The translations under genes and the position numbers were made by a program. Shown one piece after another: positions 27,461 to 36,128 of a stretch of 41,572 nt of DNA. The DNA lies in the NCBI GenBank assembly GCA_016934335.1, contig JAFGTC010000104.1, positions 1-41,572 on the forward strand. Direction: 5' to 3'. Source of the DNA: Candidatus Omnitrophota bacterium. Its GTDB lineage: Bacteria; Hinthialibacterota; Hinthialibacteria; Hinthialibacterales; Hinthialibacteraceae. Under the pieces are notes generated by a model. That model had not been told where the DNA came from. It made no database searches and saw only the letters and a list, made by a program, of their open reading frames with translations. Each line of letters opens with the position of its first letter. The stretch's first letter is position 1.

Positions 27461-27614
27461 CAACGGGGCACAAGGCCCCCAGGGTTGAGGGCGATGAGGG
27501 AGGAGTCTTGGCGTTACCATGAAGGTAAGATGGGTGATGCTCCTCTCACATCGTGGTTGCTCTGTTTTTTTGGTGCTCTCTTTCCTTCTTGTTCCTTCTT
27601 ACCGGCGATGTTCT
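27431..27614 (-). ncRNA. Candidate structured small RNA with its own terminator
   Basis: The 288 bases between pyrD and the small membrane gene hold no plausible protein. On the minus strand I see, in order: a -10-like TATACT (27627-27622) without a strong -35; a purine-rich 5' part; a long stem pairing 27540-27552 with 27493-27505 (11 of 13 pairs) that encloses a perfect five-base hairpin (27524-27528 with 27514-27518); a five-base hairpin at 27465-27479; and an excellent terminator, eight-base stem 27440-27460 followed by A and eight T. It does not match tmRNA, 6S, SRP or RNase P features that I know. Alternatives: the structured 3' untranslated region of the gene ending at 27633, or a decayed sequence. 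The terminator itself is certain. Confidence 0.5.
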
Positions 27615-27632
27615 TCCTTATAGTATAATACA

Positions 27633-27938
27633 TCACTGGCAGTTTTTCATTTTATCTCGCTTCAGGGTTTGAACATATTCATCCAATTCCTGCAAGGTCG
27701 CGTGCTGACTTGCAGAGGCTTTTCGCTCTCGAGGCTGCAGTAAATTTTCTTTCCGCGCCAAATCACTGTCCGGATCTACATCTATATATTGTAGCGCATG
27801 ATTGGGAATCGTACTTTTTTGTTTCATTTTTTTTCTTCCCGGCGCCCCGAAATAGATGATCATCACGGAGAGCGCTATTACCAGGCAGATCAGAATCTTG
27901 ATGCTTAGAGGAATGGTTATGTGCAAGTATCCGATCAT
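27633..27938 (-). CDS. Small membrane-anchored protein, unknown function
   Basis: A 101-aa frame with one N-terminal membrane helix (about residues 4-30, HITIPLSIKILICLVIALSVMIIYF) followed by a basic patch (GRKKMKQK) and a polar, helical, probably cytoplasmic tail (LQELDEYVQTLKRDKMK). The topology fits a single-pass membrane protein. The ribosome site is weak (GGCGGG five bases before the ATG) and I recognise no family, so it may be real or fortuitous; the transmembrane-plus-basic pattern argues for real. It would be transcribed toward the terminator at 27431-27460. Confidence 0.45.
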   Translation of the reverse strand: MIGYLHITIPLSIKILICLVIALSVMIIYFGAPGRKKMKQKSTIPNHALQYIDVDPDSDLARKENLLQPRERKASASQHATLQELDEYVQTLKRDKMKNCQ

Positions 27939-28232
27939 TTTCCCGCCTGCGCTCTTTTTTATTTTATGCTTCCCTTAAAAAGCAAAGGCGGCGCCAACTT
28001 CAAAATGATAGAAATAACTCACTCATACAACTTAACTTACAGCATATCCTCCAAATGATTTTCAATATGAAAGAGAAGAATATTTTGCTTCATCACTCTC
28101 AAGAAGCGGAAAATTCTTCCAATTCAATTGTTTTTCGTAGACGACATTTCATTTCGACGGCCTTCTACCGATCCGATCGAGGGCCGTCATCGAATCGAAT
28201 GCGACCCGCATCGAACAACGGATGAGTCGGGC
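27939..28232. other. Intergenic space downstream of gyrA with a hairpin
   Basis: 294 bases without a gene. A seven-base inverted repeat (GACGGCC at 28156-28162, GGCCGTC at 28182-28188, extendable with one G-T) lies 45-77 bases beyond the gyrA stop and may end gyrA transcripts, though no T-run follows it on the minus strand. The remainder is A+T-rich and should hold the promoter of the small membrane-protein gene. Confidence 0.4.
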
Positions 28233-30767
28233 TTATTCGTTATCCTCCACCGATTCTTCCACAGGCGTTTCACCATTCTCATCACCATTCTCGTCACCAT
28301 CCATCAGGAGATCCGGCTGCTCGCCTTGAACCTTCTTTTCTTCTTTTGCTTCGGGTAGTTTGCCCAAAGCGGCGACTTCATCGCCCTCTTCCAGCCGAAT
28401 GATGGTGACTCCTTGCGTATTGCGCGATATGGAGCGAATCCCGGAAACGCTGGTGCGAATCGCCACGCCTTTCCGGGTGATGACCATAAACTCGTCGTCA
28501 TCGAAGCAATCGATAATTCCGACGACTTTTCCATTGCGATCCGTCGTCTGAATATCGATCACGCCCTTGCCGCCGCGTTTGATCTTCCGATATTCCCCTA
28601 CATGGGTGCGTTTCCCGTAACCTTTTTCAGTCAGGGTCAACAAAAAGGCGTCCGGATGCGAAACTACCATGCCGACAATTTCATCGCCCTCCGAAAGATT
28701 CATGCCGATTACGCCGCGCGCCGTACGACCCATGGCGCGCACGTCGCCTTCTGAAAAGCGAATCGCCATGCCGTTTTTCGTTCCGAGAATCACTTCATCC
28801 CCGGCGGTCGTCATCCACACGCTTAAAAGTTGATCGCCTTCATCCAGACTGATGGCATTAATCCCGCCGCGGCGCGGATTAGAGAACGATTTCAAATCGG
28901 TCTTCTTGACGATCCCTTTTCGAGTCGCCATAAAAAGGAAGCGCTCGCCGTTGAATTCCGCCACAGGCACCATGGCGGTTACAAATTCGTCTTTGTCCAA
29001 CTGGAGCAGATTCACGATGGCCTTTCCCTTGGACTGGCGGCCGGCCTGGGGAAGTTCGTAGACTTTCAGCCAATGCACCCTGCCCCGGTTGGTGAAGAAC
29101 AGAATGTAATGATGCGTCGAAGCGATATAAAGCCTCTCGACGAAATCCTCCTCCTTGGTGCTCATGGCGGTGATCCCCCGGCCGCCTCGAATCTGCCGGC
29201 GGTACGTGGAAGTGCCGATTCGTTTGATATAACCGGAATGCGAGATCGTAACCACCATGTTCTCTTCCGCAATCAGGTCTTCGATCTCGAGATCGGAGGC
29301 GGCGCCCACGATCTTGGTGCGCCGTTCGTCGTTGAACCGATCTTTGATTTTGAGCAGTTCCTCGCGCATGATTTGCATGACCAAAGCGGGCGTGCTCAGT
29401 ATTTTTTTGTAGTATTCAATATCTTTGACGAGTTGATTGTATTCTTCTTCCAGTTTCTCGCGCTCCAGCCCGATCAGGCGCTGCAGCTGCATTTCCAGAA
29501 TGGCTTTGGCCTGAATCTCCGAAAGTTCGAAGCGCGACATCAATTTCTGCATGGCTTCCGGCCGATCTTTTGATTTGCGTATCAATTCGACGACCTCATC
29601 GATGTTGTCGACGGCGATTCGCAAACCTTCCACGATATGCAGCCGCGCCTCCGCTTTTTCCAAATCGAAGCGCGTGCGCCGCAAAATCACGTCGCGGCGG
29701 TGATCGATGAAATGCTCGATCATTTCCCGCAGCGTCAGGTACTGCGGGCGATTATCAACCAGCGCGAGCAGGATGATGCCGAAGGTGGATTGCATGCGCG
29801 TATGCTTGTACAGCTGATTCAAGATTATTTCGGCGTTTTCGTTGCGCTTCAATTCCACCACAATGCGCATGCCGTCGCGGTCGGATTCATCGCGAAGATC
29901 CGCGATGCCCTCCACTTTTTTGACGCGCACCAGATTAGCGATCTCCTCCACCAATTTGGCTTTATTGACCATATAAGGTATTTCCGTGACGACGATGGCT
30001 TCCTTGCCCTGCGGAAGCTGCTCTTTTTGAGTCACGGCGCGCATGATGACGCGGCCTCGGCCGGTTCGATACGCCTGGTGGATTCCCTCCCGGCCGCAGA
30101 TATAAGAGCCCGTGGGAAAATCGGGCCCTTGGATGTATTTCATCAGGCCTTTCAGATTGATGTCCGGATTATCGATCATGGCTACCGTCGCGTCGATCAC
30201 TTCCCCCATGTTGTGCGGCGGTATGTTGGTCGCCATGCCGACGGCGATGCCGGACGAACCGTTCACCAGAAGATTTGGAAATTCGGCGGGCAGAACAGTA
30301 GGTTCTTGCAGCTGCCCGTCAAAATTGTCCATGTAATCGACGGTGTTCTTTTCAAGATCGGTCAGCAGGGATTCCGTAATCGACGACATGCGCGCTTCGG
30401 TGTAGCGCATGGCCGCCGCGCTGTCGCCGTCGATCGAACCAAAGTTCCCCTGCCCGTTGACCAGCGGGTAGCGATAGGAAAAATCCTGCGCCATGCGCAC
30501 CAGCGTATCGTAAATGGCCGAATCGCCGTGGGGATGGTATTTACCCATGGTATCGCCCACGATGCGCGCCGATTTTCGGAAACTGGACCGGTGCGTGAGC
30601 CCCAATTCCTTCATGGAATAGATTACGCGCCGATGAACCGGCTTCAATCCGTCGCGCACGTCCGGCAAAGCCCGCTGGACGATGACGGACATGGCATAGC
30701 TGATGTAAGATGTACGCATCTCTTCTTCGATATTGATCGGTTTGATGCGCTCGTTTTGGCCAAACAT
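28233..30767 (-). CDS. gyrA: DNA gyrase subunit A
   Basis: Breakage-reunion subunit of gyrase, which introduces negative supercoils with GyrB. The 844-aa product has the winged-helix/tower domain with [17 protein letters not shown] and the catalytic tyrosine in [12 protein letters not shown]. With the ATG at 30767 the key residues are Ser83, Asp87 and Tyr122, identical to E. coli numbering; this and the GGAG eight bases upstream favour this start over the in-frame GTG three codons earlier, which overlaps the ribosome site. Ser83 and Asp87 are the quinolone-sensitive residues. Six C-terminal beta-pinwheel blades follow, with a GyrA box QIRGGRG (one change from QRRGGKG), which argues for gyrase not ParC. 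The tail is unusually acidic ([22 protein letters not shown]). Confidence 0.97.
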   Translation of the reverse strand: MFGQNERIKPINIEEEMRTSYISYAMSVIVQRALPDVRDGLKPVHRRVIYSMKELGLTHRSSFRKSARIVGDTMGKYHPHGDSAIYDTLVRMAQDFSYRYPLVNGQGNFGSIDGDSAAAMRYTEARMSSITESLLTDLEKNTVDYMDNFDGQLQEPTVLPAEFPNLLVNGSSGIAVGMATNIPPHNMGEVIDATVAMIDNPDINLKGLMKYIQGPDFPTGSYICGREGIHQAYRTGRGRVIMRAVTQKEQLPQGKEAIVVTEIPYMVNKAKLVEEIANLVRVKKVEGIADLRDESDRDGMRIVVELKRNENAEIILNQLYKHTRMQSTFGIILLALVDNRPQYLTLREMIEHFIDHRRDVILRRTRFDLEKAEARLHIVEGLRIAVDNIDEVVELIRKSKDRPEAMQKLMSRFELSEIQAKAILEMQLQRLIGLEREKLEEEYNQLVKDIEYYKKILSTPALVMQIMREELLKIKDRFNDERRTKIVGAASDLEIEDLIAEENMVVTISHSGYIKRIGTSTYRRQIRGGRGITAMSTKEEDFVERLYIASTHHYILFFTNRGRVHWLKVYELPQAGRQSKGKAIVNLLQLDKDEFVTAMVPVAEFNGERFLFMATRKGIVKKTDLKSFSNPRRGGINAISLDEGDQLLSVWMTTAGDEVILGTKNGMAIRFSEGDVRAMGRTARGVIGMNLSEGDEIVGMVVSHPDAFLLTLTEKGYGKRTHVGEYRKIKRGGKGVIDIQTTDRNGKVVGIIDCFDDDEFMVITRKGVAIRTSVSGIRSISRNTQGVTIIRLEEGDEVAALGKLPEAKEEKKVQGEQPDLLMDGDENGDENGETPVEESVEDNE

Positions 30768-31267
30768 GAATTTCACTCCATAGTTATAATAGGCGGCCGG
30801 CTGCAGAAGATTGAATGCACGGCCTTCTCAATGGTTTCTCCAGCGAACCATGGGCAACGGGGAAAGGAAAAAATAGGCGCGACCTCAACCATAAAATATA
30901 TTTCGATCCGCCCGATGGGGGCGCATGGGGAGAAGAATCCAGGAAGATCTCCAAACAATCTATTTTACTATAGTTTGGCTCATATTCAATAGGTTCAATC
31001 CAAGGCGCGCGTGCAGAAAATCAGATTTTCTCTTTGGCCTCGCGCCATCTGTTTCCAGATCCCCGCAGCGAATCGGCGGGATCCATCTTGAACAAATGTA
31101 CATTCTTTGATTCCGATCCATAGCGGCCGCCGATCCATTTAATTTTGCATTTAAAGCGAGATGCGGCGGCCGAACGGACTTCACAAAACGAAGAAAAATC
31201 GCGAAGATGAAGGGGTTCAATTTTACTAATCAAAAAGCACCGGTATCCCGGTTTGAGGAGGAAAATG
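30768..31267. promoter_or_regulatory. Long gyrA-fucI-like intergenic region with inverted repeats
   Basis: 500 bases between divergent genes. The right half holds two perfect inverted repeats upstream of the isomerase: CGGCCGCCG (31124-31132) with CGGCGGCCG (31164-31172) around a 31-base A+T-rich loop, and ACCGG-TATC-CCGGT at 31239-31252, three bases before the ribosome site GAGGAGG. The second could mask the ribosome site or serve as operator. On the gyrA side TATTATAAC lies close to the start. Open frames here are not protein-like. Confidence 0.4.
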
Positions 31268-32761
31268 ATGCGTAATACAGCAATCGGCATTGCCGTGATG
31301 AATGACGAACGAGAACACGTCTATACCATGAACAGCGCCCAAAATATGGAAGTAGCTCATTCCTGGGCGAAATTCATCCGAGACAACATCAAAAATACAG
31401 ACGGCAGCGCGCCGGAAGTCGTCGTCGGAAGCGAGACGATCACCGGAACGAGAGTCGCCCAGAAAGTGGGCGAGGAGCTTTCTCGCGCCAACTGCAAGCA
31501 AGTCATCATGCTCTACAACGTCTGGAATTTCCCCTTCCTTTGCTGGCCGCTCATCAACAGCATCGGCGACGTCCCCATCCTGAGCCTCTCCAATAACAAT
31601 GGAAAATATCCGGGGAATGTCGGCCTTTTAGCCACGGACGGCGCCCTGCGCCAGGCCGGCAAGCGCACCCACCGCATTATCGGCGACGTCGACGATCCGA
31701 AAACCCAGCAGAAAGTAATCAGCTGGATTCGCGCCAGCCAGGCGGCCACCACTATTCGAAATGAAGTCTTCGGCTGCTACGGCGGGCATTCCATGGGCAT
31801 GGAGACCGGCTTCGCCCATCTGACGCCGACCTTGAAATCGCTGGGCTGCACAGTGCGACAGATCGACCAATTATGGCTTCTCAAAGCGATGGACAACGTC
31901 GATGAATCGGAAGTGAAAAAAGGCCGCCAATGGTTTGAAGGCCTGCTCGGCGACCGGCTTCGATACGACGGCAAGGTCTTGTCTCATGAAACCCTGGAGA
32001 CTCAAATCCGCCTGTACCTGGCCATGCGCCAGGTCAACGAAGATAAAGGCTTCGATTTCTGCGGCTTGAAGGGCCAGCGCGAACTGACCGAATACATCTG
32101 CCTGGGCGACATTCCCGAAATGCTCATGAACGATCCCTACGACTGGAACGGCCCCAAAGAGCCCACCATCTGCGCGACGGAAGCGGACGCCTATGCGGCG
32201 CTCACCATGCAGCTGATGAAATACGCGACCGGCGGCCTGCCCATCCTGTTCATGGACGTGCGCCTTTACCACCCCGATCTGGACATCTGGGATTGGTGCA
32301 ATTCCGGCAACCACTCCAGTTACTACGCGGCCCTCAGCCACGATCCTAAAAAGAATTTCGAATCGATCACTTTCCACCCCGCCCTCGAGTTCTACTTCAA
32401 AGCAGGCGGCGCCTCCGTCGAATTCGACGCCGCTCCGGGCAATTATACGTTCGCGCGCCTCGGGCTATGGGATGAGAAGCCCTATATGGTCATCGTCCCC
32501 GGCGAAGCGGTGGATCTGCCGGCGGAAGAACGCAAACGATTGAACGCCATGACCGATCCGACCTGGCCGCATGTGCACGCCCGTCTGGATTGTTCGTTCG
32601 AAGAATTTCTCAGCGTGTTTCCCTGCAACCACGCCTTGGGCGTCATCGGCGACTGCACGCAGGCTTTGATTTATCTGTGCGAAATCACCGGCATCAAACC
32701 CGTGGTTTTGGGCAAAGCCGCCGAAGGCCTTTATCCCCCGATCTGGGAAATCATGAAATAA
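31268..32761 (+). CDS. L-fucose/L-arabinose isomerase-family enzyme
   Basis: Predicted metal-dependent ketol isomerase of the FucI/AraA fold. The 497-aa product has an N-terminal Rossmann-like part (IGIAVMNDEREHV; VIMLYNVWNFPFLCWPLIN), a middle domain (GCYGGHSMGMETGFAHLTPTLKSLG), and a C-terminal active-site half with ICATEADAYAALTMQLMKY and ILFMDVRLYHPDL, the Glu and Asp metal ligands, plus a His in FPCNHALGVIGD. It is shorter than E. coli FucI (591 aa), so L-fucose is only one candidate; arabinose or other aldoses are possible. Start: GAGGAGG at 31256-31262 is five bases before the second ATG (31268) and too close to the first (31265); the upstream TTG is not used. No kinase or aldolase partner is adjacent. 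Confidence 0.85.
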   Translation: MRNTAIGIAVMNDEREHVYTMNSAQNMEVAHSWAKFIRDNIKNTDGSAPEVVVGSETITGTRVAQKVGEELSRANCKQVIMLYNVWNFPFLCWPLINSIGDVPILSLSNNNGKYPGNVGLLATDGALRQAGKRTHRIIGDVDDPKTQQKVISWIRASQAATTIRNEVFGCYGGHSMGMETGFAHLTPTLKSLGCTVRQIDQLWLLKAMDNVDESEVKKGRQWFEGLLGDRLRYDGKVLSHETLETQIRLYLAMRQVNEDKGFDFCGLKGQRELTEYICLGDIPEMLMNDPYDWNGPKEPTICATEADAYAALTMQLMKYATGGLPILFMDVRLYHPDLDIWDWCNSGNHSSYYAALSHDPKKNFESITFHPALEFYFKAGGASVEFDAAPGNYTFARLGLWDEKPYMVIVPGEAVDLPAEERKRLNAMTDPTWPHVHARLDCSFEEFLSVFPCNHALGVIGDCTQALIYLCEITGIKPVVLGKAAEGLYPPIWEIMK

Positions 32762-32991
32762 TGGCGGCGGATGAAGCGAATAGGCATCGGCGAAGCGGGA
32801 GACCAGGGAAAAAACCGAATTTCCCGCTTCGTTCTCTTAAAGCGCTGCGCCGCCGGGGAAGTCAATGCTCCCGGAATCGACGTTTCGCCATACAGTCTTA
32901 TCATGGATATTGACGGCGGCGTATATCTTTTTGGAGTTCCATTCGTTAAACTAAAGAGAGATTGGCTTATTTCTGATCAGAGGAGACGATG

Positions 32992-33414
32992 ATGACAAAA
33001 CAGTTTCTACGCGGACAAGTGGCGGCGATACTCGACGATCAGCGGCTGCTTATTAATCTGGGCATGGATCACGGCGTATCGGCGGGCGACCATTTTATTA
33101 TTTTTGAGCTGGGCGGCGAAATCTCCGATCCGACGTCCGGCCAGTCGCTGGGGAAACTGGAACTCGTGAAAGCGAAAGTCGAAGCCATGCATGTACAAGA
33201 GAGGATGGCGCTGGTCATGCCTTTCCATAAAGAGAGCACCACCCAGTCCAGCGTGCTCTCGGCGACGCTGGCGCAGACAACCAGCTCCTCCTCGACCGAT
33301 ATTTATCGGGATCGGTTGAACATCCGAAAAAATCAGGCCATCGGCTTAAACCAGGTTAATTCTCAAATCAGCGTCGGCGACCAGGTGCGATCGGTTGCGC
33401 CGATCGAATCCTAG
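32992..33414 (+). CDS. Small FlgT_C-like beta protein, unknown function
   Basis: A 140-aa product without signal peptide. Residues about 5-75 show the pattern GQVAAILDDQRLLINLGMDHGVSAGD, then FIIFELGGEISDPTSGQSLGKLELVKAKVEAM, which resembles the C-terminal domain of FlgT and other envelope-associated proteins (strand, GxxxGVxxGD, then DPxTGxxLG). The C-terminal half is a Ser/Thr-rich stretch followed by a second strand segment ending ISVGDQVRSVAP. The similarity to FlgT_C is pattern-level, and the absence of a signal peptide is odd for a periplasmic role. The ATG at 32992 is preferred to the one at 32989 because AGAGGAG is six bases upstream. It follows the isomerase gene by 230 bases of non-coding sequence. 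Confidence 0.65.
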   Translation: MTKQFLRGQVAAILDDQRLLINLGMDHGVSAGDHFIIFELGGEISDPTSGQSLGKLELVKAKVEAMHVQERMALVMPFHKESTTQSSVLSATLAQTTSSSSTDIYRDRLNIRKNQAIGLNQVNSQISVGDQVRSVAPIES

Positions 33415-33440
33415 CCTTACTTCAAACAAGTTCATCCCCA

Positions 33441-33474
33441 AAACTCCCGGGAGGCGTCCCGGGAGTTTTTTTTT
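33441..33474 (+). terminator. Intrinsic terminator
   Basis: Perfect 12-base stem (33441-33452 with 33457-33468, core ACTCCCGGGA / TCCCGGGAGT), four-base loop, then an unbroken T-run. It lies 26 bases after the stop at 33414. Confidence 0.95.
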
Positions 33475-33541
33475 ATTCCCGATTTTCGATCCTTACCGAT
33501 TTCACACGAAAGAAATCTCTCTAAATCTCTCAAAAGATATT

Positions 33542-33570
33542 TTGACACGCCGCGCAATGATCATTATGCT
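33542..33570 (+). promoter_or_regulatory. Sigma-70-type promoter for the FGE-like gene
   Basis: A consensus -35 TTGACA (33542-33547), exactly 17 bases, then TATGCT as -10 (33565-33570, four of six to TATAAT). Transcription would start near 33577, about 37 bases before the GTG start codon. Confidence 0.75.
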
Positions 33571-33613
33571 ATGAGGGTGATCTTGTTTTAGATTGGCTGG
33601 TTGAGGAAACGCT

Positions 33614-36082
33614 GTGCTCAAATTCAAGTTCGCCCTTTTCGGGTGCGCTTCACTGATTTTTCTATCCCTTGCGCCGCCGGGCGTCCGTATTCTTTATTCA
33701 TCTTATTCTTCGGAAATTCCAGATTTTTTTGTTGAGGAAGCGCACGTTTACAACGCCAACGATCTATTCCGATTCGCCCGCCTCTGGCGTCAAAACGCCT
33801 CCAGGCCGGAGGAAGGCGATCTCAATTCGGATGGGATCGTCGATTCCAACGATCTCCTTATTCTAATCGAAGCCTTTTTGACGCCCCGACCCACTATGAC
33901 GCCTCTTCCCACAATGACGCCCGATCCCAACGAAGAGGATTCCACGCCAACGCCAACCTCCACGCCTACGCCAACCTCCACGCCTACGCCCTCGCCGGAA
34001 TCCGGACAGACGCCTACATCCAGCCCTGCGCAAAATCCGGAAAATACAAAAACTCCGACACCGTTCGCATCAACCACGCCGGCGCTCACCCCCACCGGCG
34101 ATCCCGGCGGCAATCCGACTCCCACGCAGGAGCCTCCGGCGACGCACACGCCCGTTTCCACAGATCTCCATACGCCCACGCCCACGCCTACCACGAGCAT
34201 TCCCCCCGCCCCAACCGCGACTGTTTATCAACCGGACTTTGTTCGCGTGTGGAAGCTGCACCCGTCGTTGTCTCTGTTCAACGAGCCTGTAAGCGATCCC
34301 TTCCACAGCGAGTTCGCCTCCAATCAATCGGGCTTCGCCATCGCCTCCGCCAACGCCTCCGGCGATAATTTGTTCATCTCCATCGACCGTTTCGGCCGCA
34401 TCTTCAACCGGACGCTGCCCATATCCACAGAGGATTACTCCGGCCTGGTTTTAGCGGATGGGCAAAGCACATTCGGAAAATTTTTCGAATCGCCCCGCGA
34501 CACGCGGCGCTTTCGATTCGAGCCTTTTGATCTGGACGCCGTCGCCGGCGAGATGTTGGACGTCGAACACCTGGGAGCGGACGCCATCGCCTGGGCATTC
34601 TGCGGATCCGAGCAAGGATTCGCCATGGCTGTGTTGCGATACCCGAACATCATCGCGCTGCATCGCATCAGCGCCGGCGGCGACTACCTTGGAGTCGCGG
34701 AGCACACGGCCCCGTCCGCTCTTCCCGCTTCGCCGGCGGCGTTCATGGCCGCTTGGAGCGGCGATTCCATCGCCGTCGCCTATACCCAATCCGGCGAATC
34801 GGAAACAACATTGACCGCCTGGATCTTCTCCTTATCGGGAGAAGCGGCAGTCGACTCCCCCATTGTTCTGAAAGAAGAGCCTTGCCTCAACCGTATGATC
34901 GGCGATTCATCCGGCGCCTTTTATGTGGTGACGCTAAGTTCCTTCGGCCTAAAATTGAACCGCTTTTCGACCGGCGGCGTCCTGTTCAATCAAATTGCGC
35001 CCATCCGCAGCCTCGCGGACATGCAATGGCAGGACGATCTCCTGTGGCTGCTGGATGGACGAGATCACACGATGATCGGCCTGGATAAAAACGGACGCCT
35101 GGCCAACGGCCCCGTCTCCCTGCGCCCGCCCAACGGCCCCGATGATCTTCAATGGCTGCGCCTCAAAAAGTGCGGCCCCGACCTGGGCGCCTTCTTCACC
35201 GATGCGGACAGGCGGAACGCGATTCACTATATGCAGATCGAAGCGGGCGATCTGGTTACGCCGACTCCCATTCCCGCCCCCGGCGCGCCGGCGGGCGCGA
35301 CCGTTTCGATTGAACTGGCGGAAGGGATTTCCATCGATATGATTAAAATCAACCGGGGCGCCTACCTGCGCGGCAGCCCTGAAAATGAACCAGGTCGGCG
35401 AACCAACGAAAGCCCTCAACATTGGGTGACGCTGACCTATGACTTCTTCATCAGCGCGACAGAGATCACCAATCTGCAATACAGGCAGTTCGATCCTGAC
35501 AAAGCATCTTCGACGTATGAAAACGTGGACTTGAGCGCGGACGAACAGCCCGTCGTCAATGTCTCATGGGAAGAGGCCGATGCATTCTGCCAGTGGCTGT
35601 CATCCATCCATGAAACCCGTGTTTCTCTGCCCAGCGAAGCGGAATGGGAATACGCCGCCCGCGCCGGCGCGGAAACCCGCCGCCCCTGGGGCGAAGATTT
35701 GGAAGATCTGGAACTTTGTTCGCACGCCAATATCGCCGACATCCAAGCCGCTTCAGAATTTGACCTGCTGACTGATTATGCGGATTGCGACGACGGCTTC
35801 GCCGGCCCCTCGCCCGTCAAATCCTACCCGCCGAATGCGCTGGGCTTATACGACATGCTCGGCAACGTCCGCGAATGGTGTCTGGACTGGTTTGAAAAAT
35901 ACAGCGGCGATTCCTTGACGGATCCCATGGGGCCGGCTCGCGGCGGCTCGCGCGTCATTCGCGGCGGCTCGTGGCGCCATCCGCCGGATTTCGCCCGCTG
36001 CGCCTATCGCAGCGGCGATCCCCCAACCAGCCTGGATTCCACAGTAGGATTTCGAATCGTCATGCGGGATGCGCAAAATTGA
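33614..36082 (+). CDS. Dockerin-like / Thr-Pro linker / FGE-like domain protein
   Basis: The 822-aa product, with signal peptide (residues 1-22), starts at GTG; GAGG lies seven bases upstream. Layout: a dockerin-type pair of loops (NANDLFRFARLW and DLNSDGIVDSNDLL, about 48-82), a Thr/Pro-rich linker (about 90-205, partly coded by an 18-base tandem repeat), a beta-propeller-like module (210-560), then a SUMF1/FGE-sulfatase domain (570-820; VSWEEADAFCQWLS, LPSEAEWEYAARAG, MLGNVREWCLDWF, RGGSWRHPPDFARCAYR). The two active-site cysteines of true formylglycine-generating enzymes, normally just after the GGS of this motif, are missing (SWRHPPDF instead), so it is probably not an FGE. It may be a structural or binding module. 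The linker GC is high relative to the rest. Confidence 0.85.
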   Translation: MLKFKFALFGCASLIFLSLAPPGVRILYSSYSSEIPDFFVEEAHVYNANDLFRFARLWRQNASRPEEGDLNSDGIVDSNDLLILIEAFLTPRPTMTPLPTMTPDPNEEDSTPTPTSTPTPTSTPTPSPESGQTPTSSPAQNPENTKTPTPFASTTPALTPTGDPGGNPTPTQEPPATHTPVSTDLHTPTPTPTTSIPPAPTATVYQPDFVRVWKLHPSLSLFNEPVSDPFHSEFASNQSGFAIASANASGDNLFISIDRFGRIFNRTLPISTEDYSGLVLADGQSTFGKFFESPRDTRRFRFEPFDLDAVAGEMLDVEHLGADAIAWAFCGSEQGFAMAVLRYPNIIALHRISAGGDYLGVAEHTAPSALPASPAAFMAAWSGDSIAVAYTQSGESETTLTAWIFSLSGEAAVDSPIVLKEEPCLNRMIGDSSGAFYVVTLSSFGLKLNRFSTGGVLFNQIAPIRSLADMQWQDDLLWLLDGRDHTMIGLDKNGRLANGPVSLRPPNGPDDLQWLRLKKCGPDLGAFFTDADRRNAIHYMQIEAGDLVTPTPIPAPGAPAGATVSIELAEGISIDMIKINRGAYLRGSPENEPGRRTNESPQHWVTLTYDFFISATEITNLQYRQFDPDKASSTYENVDLSADEQPVVNVSWEEADAFCQWLSSIHETRVSLPSEAEWEYAARAGAETRRPWGEDLEDLELCSHANIADIQAASEFDLLTDYADCDDGFAGPSPVKSYPPNALGLYDMLGNVREWCLDWFEKYSGDSLTDPMGPARGGSRVIRGGSWRHPPDFARCAYRSGDPPTSLDSTVGFRIVMRDAQN
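33952..33987 (+). repeat. 18-base tandem repeat in the Thr/Pro linker
   Basis: Two exact copies of GCCAACCTCCACGCCTAC run head-to-tail, coding for Thr-Pro-rich sequence. The surrounding codons are variants of the same ACG/CCx alternation, so the linker can expand or shrink by slippage. Confidence 0.9.
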
Positions 36083-36128
36083 GCGGCTTACTCATGAAAC
36101 CCGGACGTGTGTATTCCATAAATAAAGA

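Noticed and set aside
27284..27520. 78-codon frame on the minus strand
   Set aside because: It would read through the terminator at 27431-27460 and into pyrD antisense.
13051..27552. 15-base identity TGAGAGGAGCATCAC between the xylA ribosome site and the candidate sRNA
   Set aside because: Same-sense, and about one such match is expected by chance in a window of this size; not evidence of base-pairing regulation.
32771..32992. 73-codon frame between the isomerase and the FlgT_C-like gene
   Set aside because: No ribosome site and no recognisable features; it overlaps the next start. It might be a decayed remnant but I cannot support it.
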